Source of the DNA: [Scytonema hofmanni] UTEX 2349 | GTDB taxonomy: Bacteria; Cyanobacteriota; Cyanobacteriia; Cyanobacteriales; Nostocaceae | DNA: 64,000 nt | Assembly: GCF_000582685.1 (NCBI RefSeq) | Contig: NZ_KK073769.1 | Span: 652,421 to 716,420 of the forward strand | Direction: 5' to 3' | Shown: in pieces, positions 32,404 to 41,881 of the stretch | Position numbering within the stretch: the first letter of the stretch is position 1 | How the letters are laid out: the number at the start of each line of letters is the position of its first letter | The notes under the pieces: generated by a model | The model's database searches: none | What the model saw: only the letters and a program-made list of their open reading frames with translations | Told to the model about the DNA's origin: nothing | Made by a program: the position numbers and the translations under genes

Positions 32404-34758
32404 ATGTCTATTGAAGAAATCAGGGTTTATGGCACTGTTCAAGGGGTAGGATTTCGTCCTACTGTGTATCGTTTGGCGAAGGCTTGTGGGTTATGTGGGG
32501 AAGTTTGTAATGATGGTCAAGGTGTGTTAATTCGGGTATCTGGTAGTGATGAATCTATAACAGAATTTGTTCAAAGATTACAACAAGAATGTCCTCCTTT
32601 AGCAAGAATTAATCAACTGACTCGAACTCCTTATCAGGGTGAATTTAGCTTTAATGATTTTGTCATTACTACTAGTGTTAGTAATGCGGTAAAAACAGCA
32701 ATTACCTCTGATGCTGCTACTTGTCCGCAATGTCAATCAGAACTTTTTAATCCCCTTAGCCGTTGGTATCGTTACCCCTTTACTAACTGTACTCATTGCG
32801 GTCCCCGTTTGAGTATTATTCGCGCTATTCCTTACGACCGAAATAATACTAGCATGGCTGCTTTTCCCATGTGTCCAGAATGTGCGAAGGAATACAACGA
32901 TGTCGAAAACCGTCGATTTCACGCCCAACCTATTGCTTGTCATATCTGTGGTCCCCAAGTGACTTTAGAACGTGCAGATGGTAAACCAATTAACGCTTTT
33001 ATGTTCTCGATGTTGGATGATATTGATGCTGTTTGTACCTTGTTGCAAAAAGGCGAAATTGTGGCAATTAAGGGGTTAAGTGGTATTCATCTTGCTTGCG
33101 ATGCTACGCAGGAAACAGCGGTGGAAAAATTGCGCGATCGCAAAAAACGTTACCATAAACCCTTTGCTTTAATGGCGCGAGATATAACGGTAATCGAAGA
33201 ATATTGTACTCCGAATGCGAAGGAAAAAGAATTATTAGAAAGTCCCGCAGCACCGATTGTTTTGATGAGAAAGAAGGAAATAAGGGGAGAATACCAAATA
33301 GCAGATTCCGTCGCACCTGGGCAAAATACTCTCGGTTTTATGCTACCTTATACGCCCTTGCATCATCTAATTCTCAAACGGATGAATCGCCCGATTGTTT
33401 TAACAAGTGGTAATATTTCTGATGAACCGCAATGTATTGATAATGAAGAAGCGCGGCAAAAATTAGGGAAAATTGCAGATTATTTTCTTTTACATAACCG
33501 TGAAATTGTTAACCGGATAGATGATTCGGTAATACGGGTTATTAGTGATAAAGTGCAAACAATTCGTCGCGCTAGAGGATACGCACCAACACCTATTAAT
33601 TTACCACTAGGATTTAACAACGTTCCTCATATATTAGCAATGGGTAGTGAGTTAAAAAATACCTTTTGTTTATTGCGAGATGGAGAAGCAATTATCTCCC
33701 AGCATTTAGGAGATTTAGAAAATGCTGCGGCTTTTAACGCATATCAAGATACGCTAAATTTATATTTAAATTTATTTGAGCATAAACCAGAAGTAATATC
33801 TCTAGATTTACATCCTGAATATCTTTCAACAAAACTAGGTAAAGAACTAGCAAACGCTAATCAAATAAAAGTTTATAACATCCAGCATCATCACGCCCAT
33901 ATTGCCGCTTGCATGGCAGAAAATAATATTCCTCTAGATAGTAACCCTGTTTTAGGAATCGCTTTAGATGGACTAGGTTATGGCGAAGATGGTACACTGT
34001 GGGGCGGAGAATTTATGTTAGCAGATTATCGCCAATTTAAGCGACTAGCAACATTTAAACCAGTAGCCATGATTGGAGGTACACAAGCAATTTATCAGCC
34101 TTGGCGTAACACCTATGCCCACTTGATATTAACCGATACTTGGGATAATTTAAAACAAAAATACGGTGAGTTAGAAATCTTACATTTTCTAGAAAACAAA
34201 CCGCTGAAACTTCTCAATCAGCTAATGGAGAAACAGATAAACTCTCCCCAAGCTTCATCAGTCGGGCGTTTATTTGATGCAGTTGCTGCTGCGATCGGCA
34301 TTTGTCGCGAAGAATGTAGCTATGAAGGACAAGCAGCGATCGCAATGGAAGCCTTAGTTGATGTCCATAGCTTAAATAATCATGAAGAAACGCAAATATA
34401 TCCTTTTCAACTTGACATTTTAGATAGTATTTATTGTATAGACCCGCGCCCAATGTGGCAAGCTTTACTCCACGACTTACAACAGCACATTTCTCAACCT
34501 GTCATCGCTGCTAAATTTCACAAAAGTTTGGCTACAGCCATTGTAGAAATGGTTAAACATCTCCGTACAGAAAATGTAATAAATCAAGTCATTCTCACCG
34601 GAGGAGTATTTCAAAATAATATTTTATTACAGCAAGTAACTAAAGGCTTAGAACCATTAGAAATAAAGGTACTAACTCACAGTTTAGTACCCTCAAATGA
34701 TGGCGGTTTATCACTAGGACAAGCTGTTATAGCAGCCGCTAAATCAATAAGTCCTTAA
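32404..34758 (+). CDS. hypF: HypF, carbamoyltransferase of hydrogenase maturation
   Basis: HypF makes the thiocyanate group that HypE turns into the CN ligand of the [NiFe] centre. I place the start at ATG 32404 (MSIEEIRVYGTVQGVGFRPT), giving 784 residues. Domains in order are acylphosphatase-like (VQGVGFRP), two zinc fingers (CPQCQSEL...CTHCG and CPECAKEY...CHICG), a YrdC-like domain (IVAIKGLSGIHLACDAT) and a Kae1/TobZ-like C-terminal domain (HHHAHIAACMAENN, ILTGGVFQNNILL). It is complete and in frame. Confidence 0.95.
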   Translation: MSIEEIRVYGTVQGVGFRPTVYRLAKACGLCGEVCNDGQGVLIRVSGSDESITEFVQRLQQECPPLARINQLTRTPYQGEFSFNDFVITTSVSNAVKTAITSDAATCPQCQSELFNPLSRWYRYPFTNCTHCGPRLSIIRAIPYDRNNTSMAAFPMCPECAKEYNDVENRRFHAQPIACHICGPQVTLERADGKPINAFMFSMLDDIDAVCTLLQKGEIVAIKGLSGIHLACDATQETAVEKLRDRKKRYHKPFALMARDITVIEEYCTPNAKEKELLESPAAPIVLMRKKEIRGEYQIADSVAPGQNTLGFMLPYTPLHHLILKRMNRPIVLTSGNISDEPQCIDNEEARQKLGKIADYFLLHNREIVNRIDDSVIRVISDKVQTIRRARGYAPTPINLPLGFNNVPHILAMGSELKNTFCLLRDGEAIISQHLGDLENAAAFNAYQDTLNLYLNLFEHKPEVISLDLHPEYLSTKLGKELANANQIKVYNIQHHHAHIAACMAENNIPLDSNPVLGIALDGLGYGEDGTLWGGEFMLADYRQFKRLATFKPVAMIGGTQAIYQPWRNTYAHLILTDTWDNLKQKYGELEILHFLENKPLKLLNQLMEKQINSPQASSVGRLFDAVAAAIGICREECSYEGQAAIAMEALVDVHSLNNHEETQIYPFQLDILDSIYCIDPRPMWQALLHDLQQHISQPVIAAKFHKSLATAIVEMVKHLRTENVINQVILTGGVFQNNILLQQVTKGLEPLEIKVLTHSLVPSNDGGLSLGQAVIAAAKSISP

Positions 34759-34838
34759 ATCACAATATTTTAAATACTCTTTCTTTTCTTTCTCTGTGTT
34801 CTCTGCGGTTCATTTCTCTTTAACAAGGAAAATCAAAA

Positions 34839-35087
34839 ATGTGTTTAGGAATTCCCGGTCAAATAACAGAAATAACCGACATAAATCAAAAACTAGCTAT
34901 TGTTAACGTTGGTGGTGTAAAACGTCAAGTTAATATTGCTTGTATCGTTAACGAACAGCATCCCGCCGAATCTTGTGTTGGAGATTGGGTATTGGTTCAT
35001 GTTGGCTTTGCCATGAATCGAATTAATGAAAAAGAAGCGGCGGAAACATTAAAGTTCTTGGAAGAATTAGCAGAAGCGATGGGTTAA
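34839..35087 (+). CDS. hypC: HypC, hydrogenase maturation chaperone
   Basis: 82 residues starting MCLGIPGQI; the N-terminal Cys2 carries the Fe(CN)2CO intermediate with HypD. GDWVLVHVGFAMNRINEKEA is the conserved C-terminal signature. The ribosome site is AACAAGGAAAATCAAAAATG. It lies between hypF and hypD as usual. Confidence 0.95.
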   Translation: MCLGIPGQITEITDINQKLAIVNVGGVKRQVNIACIVNEQHPAESCVGDWVLVHVGFAMNRINEKEAAETLKFLEELAEAMG

Positions 35088-35134
35088 GAATAAGCGCTAA
35101 AGCGCTGACTACGAAACTAAAATTAAAAGTTAAT

Positions 35135-36316
35135 ATGAAATACGTTGATGAATTTCGCGAACCACAAAAAGCTGAAGCATTACTCCAAGAAATTGGAAGA
35201 TTATGTCAAATTTTAGGAAAGCCTATCAAATTAATGGAAGTATGCGGTGGTCATACCCATTCTATTTTTAAATATGGCATTGAAGAAATTTTGCCGGACA
35301 CAATAGAATTAATTCACGGTCCAGGTTGTCCGGTGTGTGTGATGCCAAAAGGGAGATTAGATGATGCGATCGCTATCTCCGAAAATCCTAACGTCATTTT
35401 CACCACCTTTGGTGATGCCATGCGGGTTCCCGGTTCCACAACCAGCTTACTGCAAGCTAGGGCAAAAGGCGCAGATATTCGCATGGTTTACTCTCCCCTA
35501 GATAGCCTGCAAATCGCTAGAGAAAACCCCGACAAAGAAATCGTCTTTTTTGCCCTTGGGTTTGAAACAACTGCCCCCAGCACTGCTTTTACCATCTTAC
35601 AAGCAGCATCTGCAAAAATTCACAACTTCAGCATGTTTTCCAATCACGTCCTCGTGATTCCTGCATTGGAAGCACTGCTAGATAATCCCGATTTACAACT
35701 AGATGGATTTATCGGTCCCGGTCATGTCAGTATGGTAATTGGCACTGAGCCTTATCAATTTATTTCTCAACAGTATCATAAGCCAATTGTTATTTCTGGA
35801 TTTGAACCTTTAGATATTTTTCAATCAATTTGGATGCTATTACAGCAGCTAGTAGAAAATCGTTGTGAAGTTGAAAATCAATATAATCGAATTGTTGAAA
35901 CGCAGGGAAATATTGTTGCAATAGAAGCTATAAACGAAGTTTTTACAGTGCGAGAAAACTTTGATTGGCGCGGTTTGGGTGAAATTCCTAATTCTGGCTT
36001 AAAAATTCGGACAAAGTATGCTCAATTTGATGCCGAACTTAAATATACCATTCCTAATCTCAAAGTTGCTGACCATAAAGCTTGTAAATGTGGCGAAATT
36101 CTCAAAGGTGTATTGAAGCCTTGGGAATGCAAAGTATTTGGTACAGCTTGCACCCCAGAAACACCGATTGGAACTTGCATGGTTTCTTCTGAAGGTGCTT
36201 GTGCAGCTTATTACAAATATGGTCGTCTTTCTAAAGTTGCTAAGAAGAATATATCGGAAAAATCACAGGTAACAATATCTCAAGAACCTCTCCCCGCTTG
36301 CGGTAATTCTCGATAA
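35135..36316 (+). CDS. hypD: HypD, Fe-S scaffold for the Fe(CN)2CO group
   Basis: 393 residues. Conserved cysteine motifs are VCGGHTHSIFKYG (near residue 38), HGPGCPVCVMP (near 66) and C-terminal DHKACKCGEILKG plus CTPETPIGTCMVSSEGAC for the [4Fe-4S] cluster. GHVSMVIGTEPY is also typical. It is followed 12 bp later by a tautomerase gene. Confidence 0.95.
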   Translation: MKYVDEFREPQKAEALLQEIGRLCQILGKPIKLMEVCGGHTHSIFKYGIEEILPDTIELIHGPGCPVCVMPKGRLDDAIAISENPNVIFTTFGDAMRVPGSTTSLLQARAKGADIRMVYSPLDSLQIARENPDKEIVFFALGFETTAPSTAFTILQAASAKIHNFSMFSNHVLVIPALEALLDNPDLQLDGFIGPGHVSMVIGTEPYQFISQQYHKPIVISGFEPLDIFQSIWMLLQQLVENRCEVENQYNRIVETQGNIVAIEAINEVFTVRENFDWRGLGEIPNSGLKIRTKYAQFDAELKYTIPNLKVADHKACKCGEILKGVLKPWECKVFGTACTPETPIGTCMVSSEGACAAYYKYGRLSKVAKKNISEKSQVTISQEPLPACGNSR

Positions 36317-36328
36317 AAAGGAGATTGT

Positions 36329-36544
36329 ATGCCATTCATCACAGTTCAAATTGCTAAAGGTCATTCTATTGAAAAAAAACGCGAATTAGTTAAAGCCCTC
36401 ACTGATACACTCGTTGCTACTTTAGGTTCTAAGCCAGAATGGATTACGATTCATATCGATGAATTTGAACGGGAAAATTGGGCGGTAGGGGGTCAATTAC
36501 ATTCTGATAAGCATAGTGGCAGACATACGGAAAAAGGCGTATAA
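36329..36544 (+). CDS. 4-oxalocrotonate tautomerase-like protein in the hyp operon
   Basis: 71 residues starting MPFITVQIAKGHSIEKKREL. Pro2 would be the catalytic base of the tautomerase superfamily. Its place between hypD and hypE is conserved in Nostoc/Anabaena. The link to hydrogenase maturation is unexplained. AAAAAGGAGATTG gives a good ribosome site. Confidence 0.85.
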   Translation: MPFITVQIAKGHSIEKKRELVKALTDTLVATLGSKPEWITIHIDEFERENWAVGGQLHSDKHSGRHTEKGV

Positions 36545-36562
36545 ACTTGTTTACATTTTAAT

Positions 36563-36616
36563 TGTCTCGTAGTAAGCGCTTCAGCGCTGAAGAAAGCGCT
36601 GAAGCGCTTACTACAA
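36563..36616. repeat. palindromic AGCGCTTCAGCGCT repeat
   Basis: GTAGTAAGCGCTTCAGCGCT faces AGCGCTGAAGCGCTTACTAC in the gap between the tautomerase gene and hypE. Relatives occur near 25822, 35092 and 47381. Confidence 0.7.
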
Positions 36617-36634
36617 ACTTAATAATATTTGAAT

Positions 36635-37726
36635 ATGAAACTTTCCCCCAATAACTCAGCGCAAAATCCCCTCTTTCAAAAAATCTCTCGGCGAGGTAAA
36701 CTGCGAGATACTCATATTACTCTCGCGCATGGTAGCGGTGGTAAAGCAATGCGCGATTTAATTGATGATATCTTTATTAGTAACTTTGATAATCCGATTC
36801 TCTCGCAATTAGAAGATCAAGCAAGTTTCAACTTAGCAAGTTTCACAAAACACGGAGATAGACTCGCTTTCACCACCGATTCTTATGTTGTAGACCCTTT
36901 GTTTTTTCCTGGTGGTGATATCGGAGAATTAGCAATATATGGCACTATAAATGATTTAGCGGTGAGTGGTGCTAAACCTTTATATCTCTCCTGTAGTGTT
37001 ATTTTAGAAGAAGGATTACCTGTAGAAACATTGCGACGCGTCGCTACAAGTATGAAAATAGCCGCGCATAAAACTGGCATCCAAATTGTGACAGGTGACA
37101 CAAAAGTTGTGCAACGCGGTGCTGTAGATAAGTTGTTTATTAATACTGCTGGTATTGGCGTAATTCCGGCGGGAGTTGCTATTTCGGCACACAATATTCA
37201 AGCGGGAGATGCGGTAATTATTAATGGTGAATTGGGCAATCATGGCGCTGCAATTTTAATTGCCCGTGGAGAATTGGCATTAGATACTGATATTGAAAGT
37301 GACTGTCAGCCATTGCATGATTTAGTTAAAACTATCCTCAATGTTTGTCCCGAAGTTCATGCAATGCGGGATGCAACACGCGGCGGTTTGGCTACAGTAT
37401 TAAATGAATTTGCTATTAGTTCAAATGTCGGAATTCGTCTAGATGAAAAGTCTATCCCAGTACGTGAAGAAGTAAAAGGTGTGTGCGAAATTCTCGGTTT
37501 AGATCCGTTGTATTTGGCGAATGAAGGTAAGTTAGTTGTAGTGGTGAAAGGTGATGATGCTGACACTGTTTTATCAGCTATGAAGTCTCATCCAGCCGGA
37601 AAAGATGCTTGTATTATCGGTGAAGTTATTTCCTCACCTCCGGGAATTGTATTGTTAAACACTATTTTCGGTGCTGAACGCATTGTTGATATGCTTGTTG
37701 GCGATCAGTTACCACGTATTTGTTAA
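36635..37726 (+). CDS. hypE: HypE, carbamoyl dehydratase
   Basis: 363 residues from ATG 36635 (MKLSPNNSAQNPLF). ATP-binding motifs of the PurM/ThiL-like fold are visible (HGSGGKAMRDLI, GDTKVVQRGAVDK, MRDATRGGLATVLNE). The C-terminus is MLVGDQLPRIC, ending in the Cys that is carbamoylated and dehydrated to thiocyanate. It is complete. Confidence 0.95.
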   Translation: MKLSPNNSAQNPLFQKISRRGKLRDTHITLAHGSGGKAMRDLIDDIFISNFDNPILSQLEDQASFNLASFTKHGDRLAFTTDSYVVDPLFFPGGDIGELAIYGTINDLAVSGAKPLYLSCSVILEEGLPVETLRRVATSMKIAAHKTGIQIVTGDTKVVQRGAVDKLFINTAGIGVIPAGVAISAHNIQAGDAVIINGELGNHGAAILIARGELALDTDIESDCQPLHDLVKTILNVCPEVHAMRDATRGGLATVLNEFAISSNVGIRLDEKSIPVREEVKGVCEILGLDPLYLANEGKLVVVVKGDDADTVLSAMKSHPAGKDACIIGEVISSPPGIVLLNTIFGAERIVDMLVGDQLPRIC

Positions 37727-37982
37727 GTTATGATGATGATTTTATAGAATTTATTAAGTTTTTATATAGATATTTGTAGTCAATCGGACTTTTTCATCAA
37801 AAGGCTATTGATAGGATTTGTGAAAGTTAAGCAATCAAAAGTTAGTTTGTTGGTGAATTAAGTAATTTTTTTATTAATTATACAAGCTTAATGTATAGTA
37901 ACGTACCTAATTTATCTGGTGCGTTACACTGCGTTAACCCACCTCACATCTGATTTAAAAAAAGAGCGATCGCCTAAGTTTT

Positions 37983-38324
37983 ATGCACGAAATAGGAATT
38001 ACTCAAAATGTTGTAGCAATTGTAGCTGAATACGCCAATGGTGCAAAAGTACGACGGGTATTATTAGAAATTGGCAAGCTTTCAGCTATTATGCCTGATG
38101 CCGTATCTTTTTGTTTTGATATTTGTTCTCAAAATACAGTTTTAGAAGGGGCAATATTAGAAATATTGCAAACTCCCGGTTTAGCAAAATGTCGTCAATG
38201 TGGTGCAGAAATTACTCTAGAAAAGCCCTTTGGTGTCTGTAGTTGTGGCAGCCTTCAACTAGATTTAATTGCTGGCGAAGAATTAAAAATAAAAGAAATT
38301 GAGATAGAGGAAATATGTGTGTAA
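37983..38324 (+). CDS. hypA: HypA, nickel insertion protein
   Basis: 113 residues. It begins MHEIGITQNVV; His2 and Glu3 are the nickel ligands. The zinc site is CRQCGAEITLEKPFGVCSCG. It overlaps hypB by 10 nt. The 255-bp gap before it holds only AT-rich DNA and a HIP1 site. Confidence 0.94.
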   Translation: MHEIGITQNVVAIVAEYANGAKVRRVLLEIGKLSAIMPDAVSFCFDICSQNTVLEGAILEILQTPGLAKCRQCGAEITLEKPFGVCSCGSLQLDLIAGEELKIKEIEIEEICV

Positions 38325-39163
38325 CTTGCGGCTGTTCTGATGATGCTGAAGCTAAAGTTTCTAATTTGCAAACTGGTACAGTAGTGGCTATTAAGCCTGA
38401 AAGTGAAACTCACCACCATCATACTCATGTGTTACCTGATGGCAAGATTGTCACCCATTCTCACAGTCACGATATTAATGATGTATCTCAAATTCATGCC
38501 AAAATACATGGCAGAACTATATCATTAGAACATGAAATTTTAGGAAAAAATAATCTAATAGCTGCGCAAAATCGCGGCTGGTTTAAAGGTAGAAATATTC
38601 TGGCATTAAATTTAGTCAGTTCTCCTGGTTCGGGAAAAACAACTCTTTTAACTCGGACAATCAATGATTTAAAAAAGCAATTGTCTCTTAGTGTGATTGA
38701 AGGGGATCAAGAAACTACTAATGATGCAGAAAAAATCAAAGATACTGGCTGCAAAGTTGTCCAAGTAAATACGGGTAGTGGCTGTCATTTAGATGCCGCA
38801 ATGGTAGAACAAGGTTTGCAACAACTCAATCCACCTCTTGATTCGATAGTGATGATTGAAAATGTTGGCAATCTAGTTTGTCCGGCTTTATTTGATTTGG
38901 GAGAACAGGCAAAGGTTGTAATTTTATCGGTGACAGAGGGAGAAGATAAACCGATAAAATACCCCTATATGTTCCGCGCTAGTGAGATAATGATTTTGAC
39001 AAAAATTGATTTGCTGCCTTATGTCAAGTTTGATGTGCAACGCTGCATAGAATACGCAAAGCAAGTCAATCCGCAAATTCAGATTTTTCAGCTTTCGGCA
39101 CAGACGGGAATGGGATTAGATAATTGGTATGAGTGGCTATCCAAAAAAGCCATTAGCTATTAG
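38315..39163 (+). CDS. hypB: HypB, nickel-binding GTPase
   Basis: 282 residues. The N-terminal CxxCxC (MCVTCGCSDD) and a His-rich stretch (HHHHTHVLPDGKIVTHSHSH) bind or store nickel. The G domain has LVSSPGSGKTTLL (P-loop), EGDQETTNDA and LTKIDLLPY (specificity). It is the last gene of the hyp operon. Confidence 0.95.
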   Translation: MCVTCGCSDDAEAKVSNLQTGTVVAIKPESETHHHHTHVLPDGKIVTHSHSHDINDVSQIHAKIHGRTISLEHEILGKNNLIAAQNRGWFKGRNILALNLVSSPGSGKTTLLTRTINDLKKQLSLSVIEGDQETTNDAEKIKDTGCKVVQVNTGSGCHLDAAMVEQGLQQLNPPLDSIVMIENVGNLVCPALFDLGEQAKVVILSVTEGEDKPIKYPYMFRASEIMILTKIDLLPYVKFDVQRCIEYAKQVNPQIQIFQLSAQTGMGLDNWYEWLSKKAISY

Positions 39164-39169
39164 CAACAT

Positions 39170-39199
39170 CGTAGAGACGTTCCGCCGGAACGTCTTTAC
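39170..39199. repeat. REP-like palindrome
   Basis: GTAGAGACGTTCCG facing CGGAACGTCTTTAC directly after hypB. It could also serve as the operon terminator. Confidence 0.65.
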
Positions 39200-39224
39200 A
39201 ATATATTAATATAACAGCGTTGTC

Positions 39225-39596
39225 TCAAAGCCAATCTCGATAACCTGAGATTTCTTTGACGCTAATTTCAAAGGCACCCCCTTTGCCAAATGGGGGATAA
39301 ACGCGGATATTAGCATTACTAGAAAACCGTTCTAATCGATTGCCAAATTGAGGAATGTTGCTGACTATGTGCCAATAAGATACTATGTCAGGACTGTCAA
39401 TTACCAAGGTCAAACTATCGGCATTTGTAGTGATATACCAATGACAGTTAGAGAGTAATGTGCGGGTAATGCGATCGCACGCTTGATAAAAGCATCTGCC
39501 AGTAGATTGTTCTAGCTCTTGATGCAGCATTCTATCAAGTTTTGTCACCTCTGTTGGCGGTAAATCATCCGCAGGTAGTGAGGGTGGTTTACACAT
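39225..39596 (-). CDS. hypothetical protein next to the luciferase-like gene
   Basis: 123 residues (MCKPPSLPADDLPPTEVTKL). A helical first half (DRMLHQELEQSTGRCFYQAC) is followed by a beta-rich second half (SLTLVIDSPDIVSYWHIVSN, NANIRVYPPFGKGGAFEISV). No family is recognised. It overlaps the upstream oxidoreductase gene by 8 nt, so they are co-expressed. Confidence 0.55.
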   Translation of the reverse strand: MCKPPSLPADDLPPTEVTKLDRMLHQELEQSTGRCFYQACDRITRTLLSNCHWYITTNADSLTLVIDSPDIVSYWHIVSNIPQFGNRLERFSSNANIRVYPPFGKGGAFEISVKEISGYRDWL

Positions 39597-40593
39597 AATT
39601 TTGCACCTCCTGGTTGTAGCGAGTCAAACTCTCAAGGTTTTTTTGCAAGTCAAAAGACGAGGGTTTGAGTGCCAGCGTGCCTATATTTAATTCATCCTGA
39701 AATTTTTTGATTTTGTCGCGACAACTAGCTACATCACCAATAATCGAATTTTCAATCAAATAGTCTTCATCAAAACAAATGTTGTCGCGATCAAATTGTT
39801 TGACTTTTTGATTGAGACTGCCTTGCATAAGTTGGGCAGAATTGGCTTTCATTTTCAGGCTGTATTTGCGGATAAAAGGCATCGCTTCATTCACCGCTTC
39901 ATCGTATGTCTTTGCCGCAAAAAAGAAGCGTGCCAGCATGAGATTTTCAGCACCGCTGGAATTCAAAGCACGATATTTGGCAACAGTATTCTTCAATCTA
40001 TTAAGTGAAAACGGCGGTCCCCCCATCAAACCGAAGGAATGTTTTGCGGCAAATGCTACCCCGTCATCATCCCCAGTTGCCACAAACACGGGAATTTTTG
40101 GTTGCAATGGTTTCGGGTAAATTGTCAACTTTGCACATTCATAATATTGCCCGTTAAAGGTGACATCCCTTTCATATAACAACTGCTGAATCATCGCGAT
40201 CGCTTCCAACATTTTCGGACGAGATTCACTCGCTGCTGTGGCAAAATGTTTGTTTTGTTGCGGAAAGGGTCCACCTTTGGCAATTCCAAATATTAACCGA
40301 CCACTGCATAAATTATCCAATGTGGCAATATCTTCCGCAACTCGAATCGGGTTATGAAACGCTAGCAAAACCGCTCCAGTTCCTAATCGAATTGTGGAAG
40401 TAACGCCTGCTAGGTGCGCCAGCAAGACTAACATTGATGAACTGATATTCAATTCATTGAAATGATGTTCGCTCACCCAGGCTTGGTCAAACCCAAGGTA
40501 TTCGGCATGTTTCACCAGCGCGACTTGTTCAAAAATGGCGCGATGGGCATCCTGGTAAGGATTTTCATAATTACAAAATAGTCCAATTTTCAT
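39589..40593 (-). CDS. luciferase-like flavin-dependent oxidoreductase
   Basis: 334 residues from ATG 40593 (MKIGLFCNYENPYQDAHRAI). A longer in-frame extension is not convincing. It has the TIM-barrel bacterial-luciferase family pattern: AEYLGFDQAWVSEHHF, TIRLGTGAVLLAFHNPIRVA, EDIATLDNLCSGRLIFGIAK and GDDDGVAFAAKHSFG. It uses FMN or F420 depending on subgroup; FMN is more likely here. The substrate is unknown. It is the middle gene of a three-gene minus-strand operon. Confidence 0.78.
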   Translation of the reverse strand: MKIGLFCNYENPYQDAHRAIFEQVALVKHAEYLGFDQAWVSEHHFNELNISSSMLVLLAHLAGVTSTIRLGTGAVLLAFHNPIRVAEDIATLDNLCSGRLIFGIAKGGPFPQQNKHFATAASESRPKMLEAIAMIQQLLYERDVTFNGQYYECAKLTIYPKPLQPKIPVFVATGDDDGVAFAAKHSFGLMGGPPFSLNRLKNTVAKYRALNSSGAENLMLARFFFAAKTYDEAVNEAMPFIRKYSLKMKANSAQLMQGSLNQKVKQFDRDNICFDEDYLIENSIIGDVASCRDKIKKFQDELNIGTLALKPSSFDLQKNLESLTRYNQEVQNYV

Positions 40594-40610
40594 GGCGATC
40601 GCTATTATTT

Positions 40611-40946
40611 CTAAGTTGCGACCCAATGCAAATCTAACCACAAGCGTGGATGTGCCTGCTTTAGTTTTGACATCGGATCGCGTAGCAGTCGTGAGGCATT
40701 CATAAACACCACCTGAACTAACCCCATATTGTCTGCTACTTCTCTAAGTACATCTTTTTTAGCTTGCACATAAGTCAATATTTCGGCAGAGCAATAAATC
40801 CCTATGTATTGCAAGCGTTTAGGAGGTCGTCCCCAATAACAGGTAATGACTTTGACATAACAGCCGTCTAACAATTCCCCTAATTGTGGGTAATAGTTTT
40901 CCACGACTCTGATGAATTCTTTGGCTAGGATATCTTCAGTAATCAT
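40611..40946 (-). CDS. hypothetical protein
   Basis: 111 residues (MITEDILAKEFIRVVENYYP). It has a mixed alpha/beta pattern with YVKVITCYWGRPPKRLQYIG and PRLWLDLHWVAT at the end. No family is recognised. It ends 17 bp before the oxidoreductase start, so it is likely the first gene of that operon. The 330-bp gap upstream (40947-41275) is AT-rich with no gene seen. Confidence 0.5.
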   Translation of the reverse strand: MITEDILAKEFIRVVENYYPQLGELLDGCYVKVITCYWGRPPKRLQYIGIYCSAEILTYVQAKKDVLREVADNMGLVQVVFMNASRLLRDPMSKLKQAHPRLWLDLHWVAT

Positions 40947-41275
40947 TACAAAACATATTTACGTAGCGCTCATCACATATGTTAATATAACACATTTATT
41001 GTCAACCCAAACTGACAATAAACCGATTTTTTATTAATGCTTTATAATTACAATTAAACAATAGGAGGTATGCTTTTAGCAATACCTCCTATCAATTTGA
41101 TATAGCACCCAAACTTTGTTTAAACTTGCCTGTGACTGGAAAAATCATCAAATGTAGCGCCAATCCAGTCAAGGCAGTTAAATAATTTAAATTGATTGTT
41201 TCCGGAAAAAACTAGAATTGCGATGTGGAAAATTTATGATTCAAAATTTTCTCTCATAACAATCATTAACTGTGA

Positions 41276-41587
41276 TTATCGAGCATTACGCTCTGACACC
41301 AAAACCTCTGCTACCAAATCTGGCAAATCCATAAGGTCAATATATCCATCTGAACCACGCATAGGAGAGATAAATGTATAGTTTGGGTCACACTCTCCAT
41401 TGTCGTAAACTTGAATAAACCACCTATCGGGAAATCCGGCAATGCCAAGTTCTACAATATACCAACACTCACCAATCAAACGAGAGTTAAATATTGTAAA
41501 CCACTCTCTATTTGGTTCGGAAATGTTCCAATCTGCCATCAGGAACTCTAACGCGATTTGTCCGGCATCTATTGAAGTCAATAGCAT
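41276..41587 (-). CDS. hypothetical protein, immunity-protein-like
   Basis: 103 residues (ALEFLMADWNISEPNREWFT). The N-terminal ALEFLxxxW region and the beta strands with WYIVELGIAGFPDRWFIQVY recall small SUKH/Imm35-like immunity proteins. That is a weak resemblance. It starts two bases after the stop of the 41590 gene, so the two are in one operon. Confidence 0.45.
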   Translation of the reverse strand: MLLTSIDAGQIALEFLMADWNISEPNREWFTIFNSRLIGECWYIVELGIAGFPDRWFIQVYDNGECDPNYTFISPMRGSDGYIDLMDLPDLVAEVLVSERNAR

Positions 41588-41589
41588 TT

Positions 41590-41853
41590 CTACTCCTTAT
41601 TTGAAACTTCAGGATACAATCCTAATTCCTTTGCTAGCTCACGCGCAACAAAAAATAAAAACTCGGCACCATCTTGATTTCCTTCGTGAGCAAACATAGT
41701 TCCTACTTGCATCATTGTCTGCACCAAACCACTATCAATTAATTCTGGCTCTTGTTCTAAAACTTCCGGTTCCTGACCGTTAGGACACTTAAGTAGCTTA
41801 TCAATTAAATTAAAATACAGGTTTTGGCGTTGTTCTTGGGTTTGTTGTGTCAT
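41590..41853 (-). CDS. small helical protein related to N-termini of Nostoc CHAT/TPR proteins
   Basis: 87 residues (MTQQTQEQRQNLYFNLIDKL, LLKCPNGQEPEVLEQEPELI, DSGLVQTMMQVGTMFAHEG, ARELAKELGL). This module is familiar as the first 80 residues of many large cyanobacterial TPR/CHAT proteins. Here it stands alone with its own stop. Whether it is a free module or a truncation is not clear. Confidence 0.6.
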   Translation of the reverse strand: MTQQTQEQRQNLYFNLIDKLLKCPNGQEPEVLEQEPELIDSGLVQTMMQVGTMFAHEGNQDGAEFLFFVARELAKELGLYPEVSNKE

Positions 41854-41881
41854 GATTTATGTTTGTTGATGCGCGAATTGT

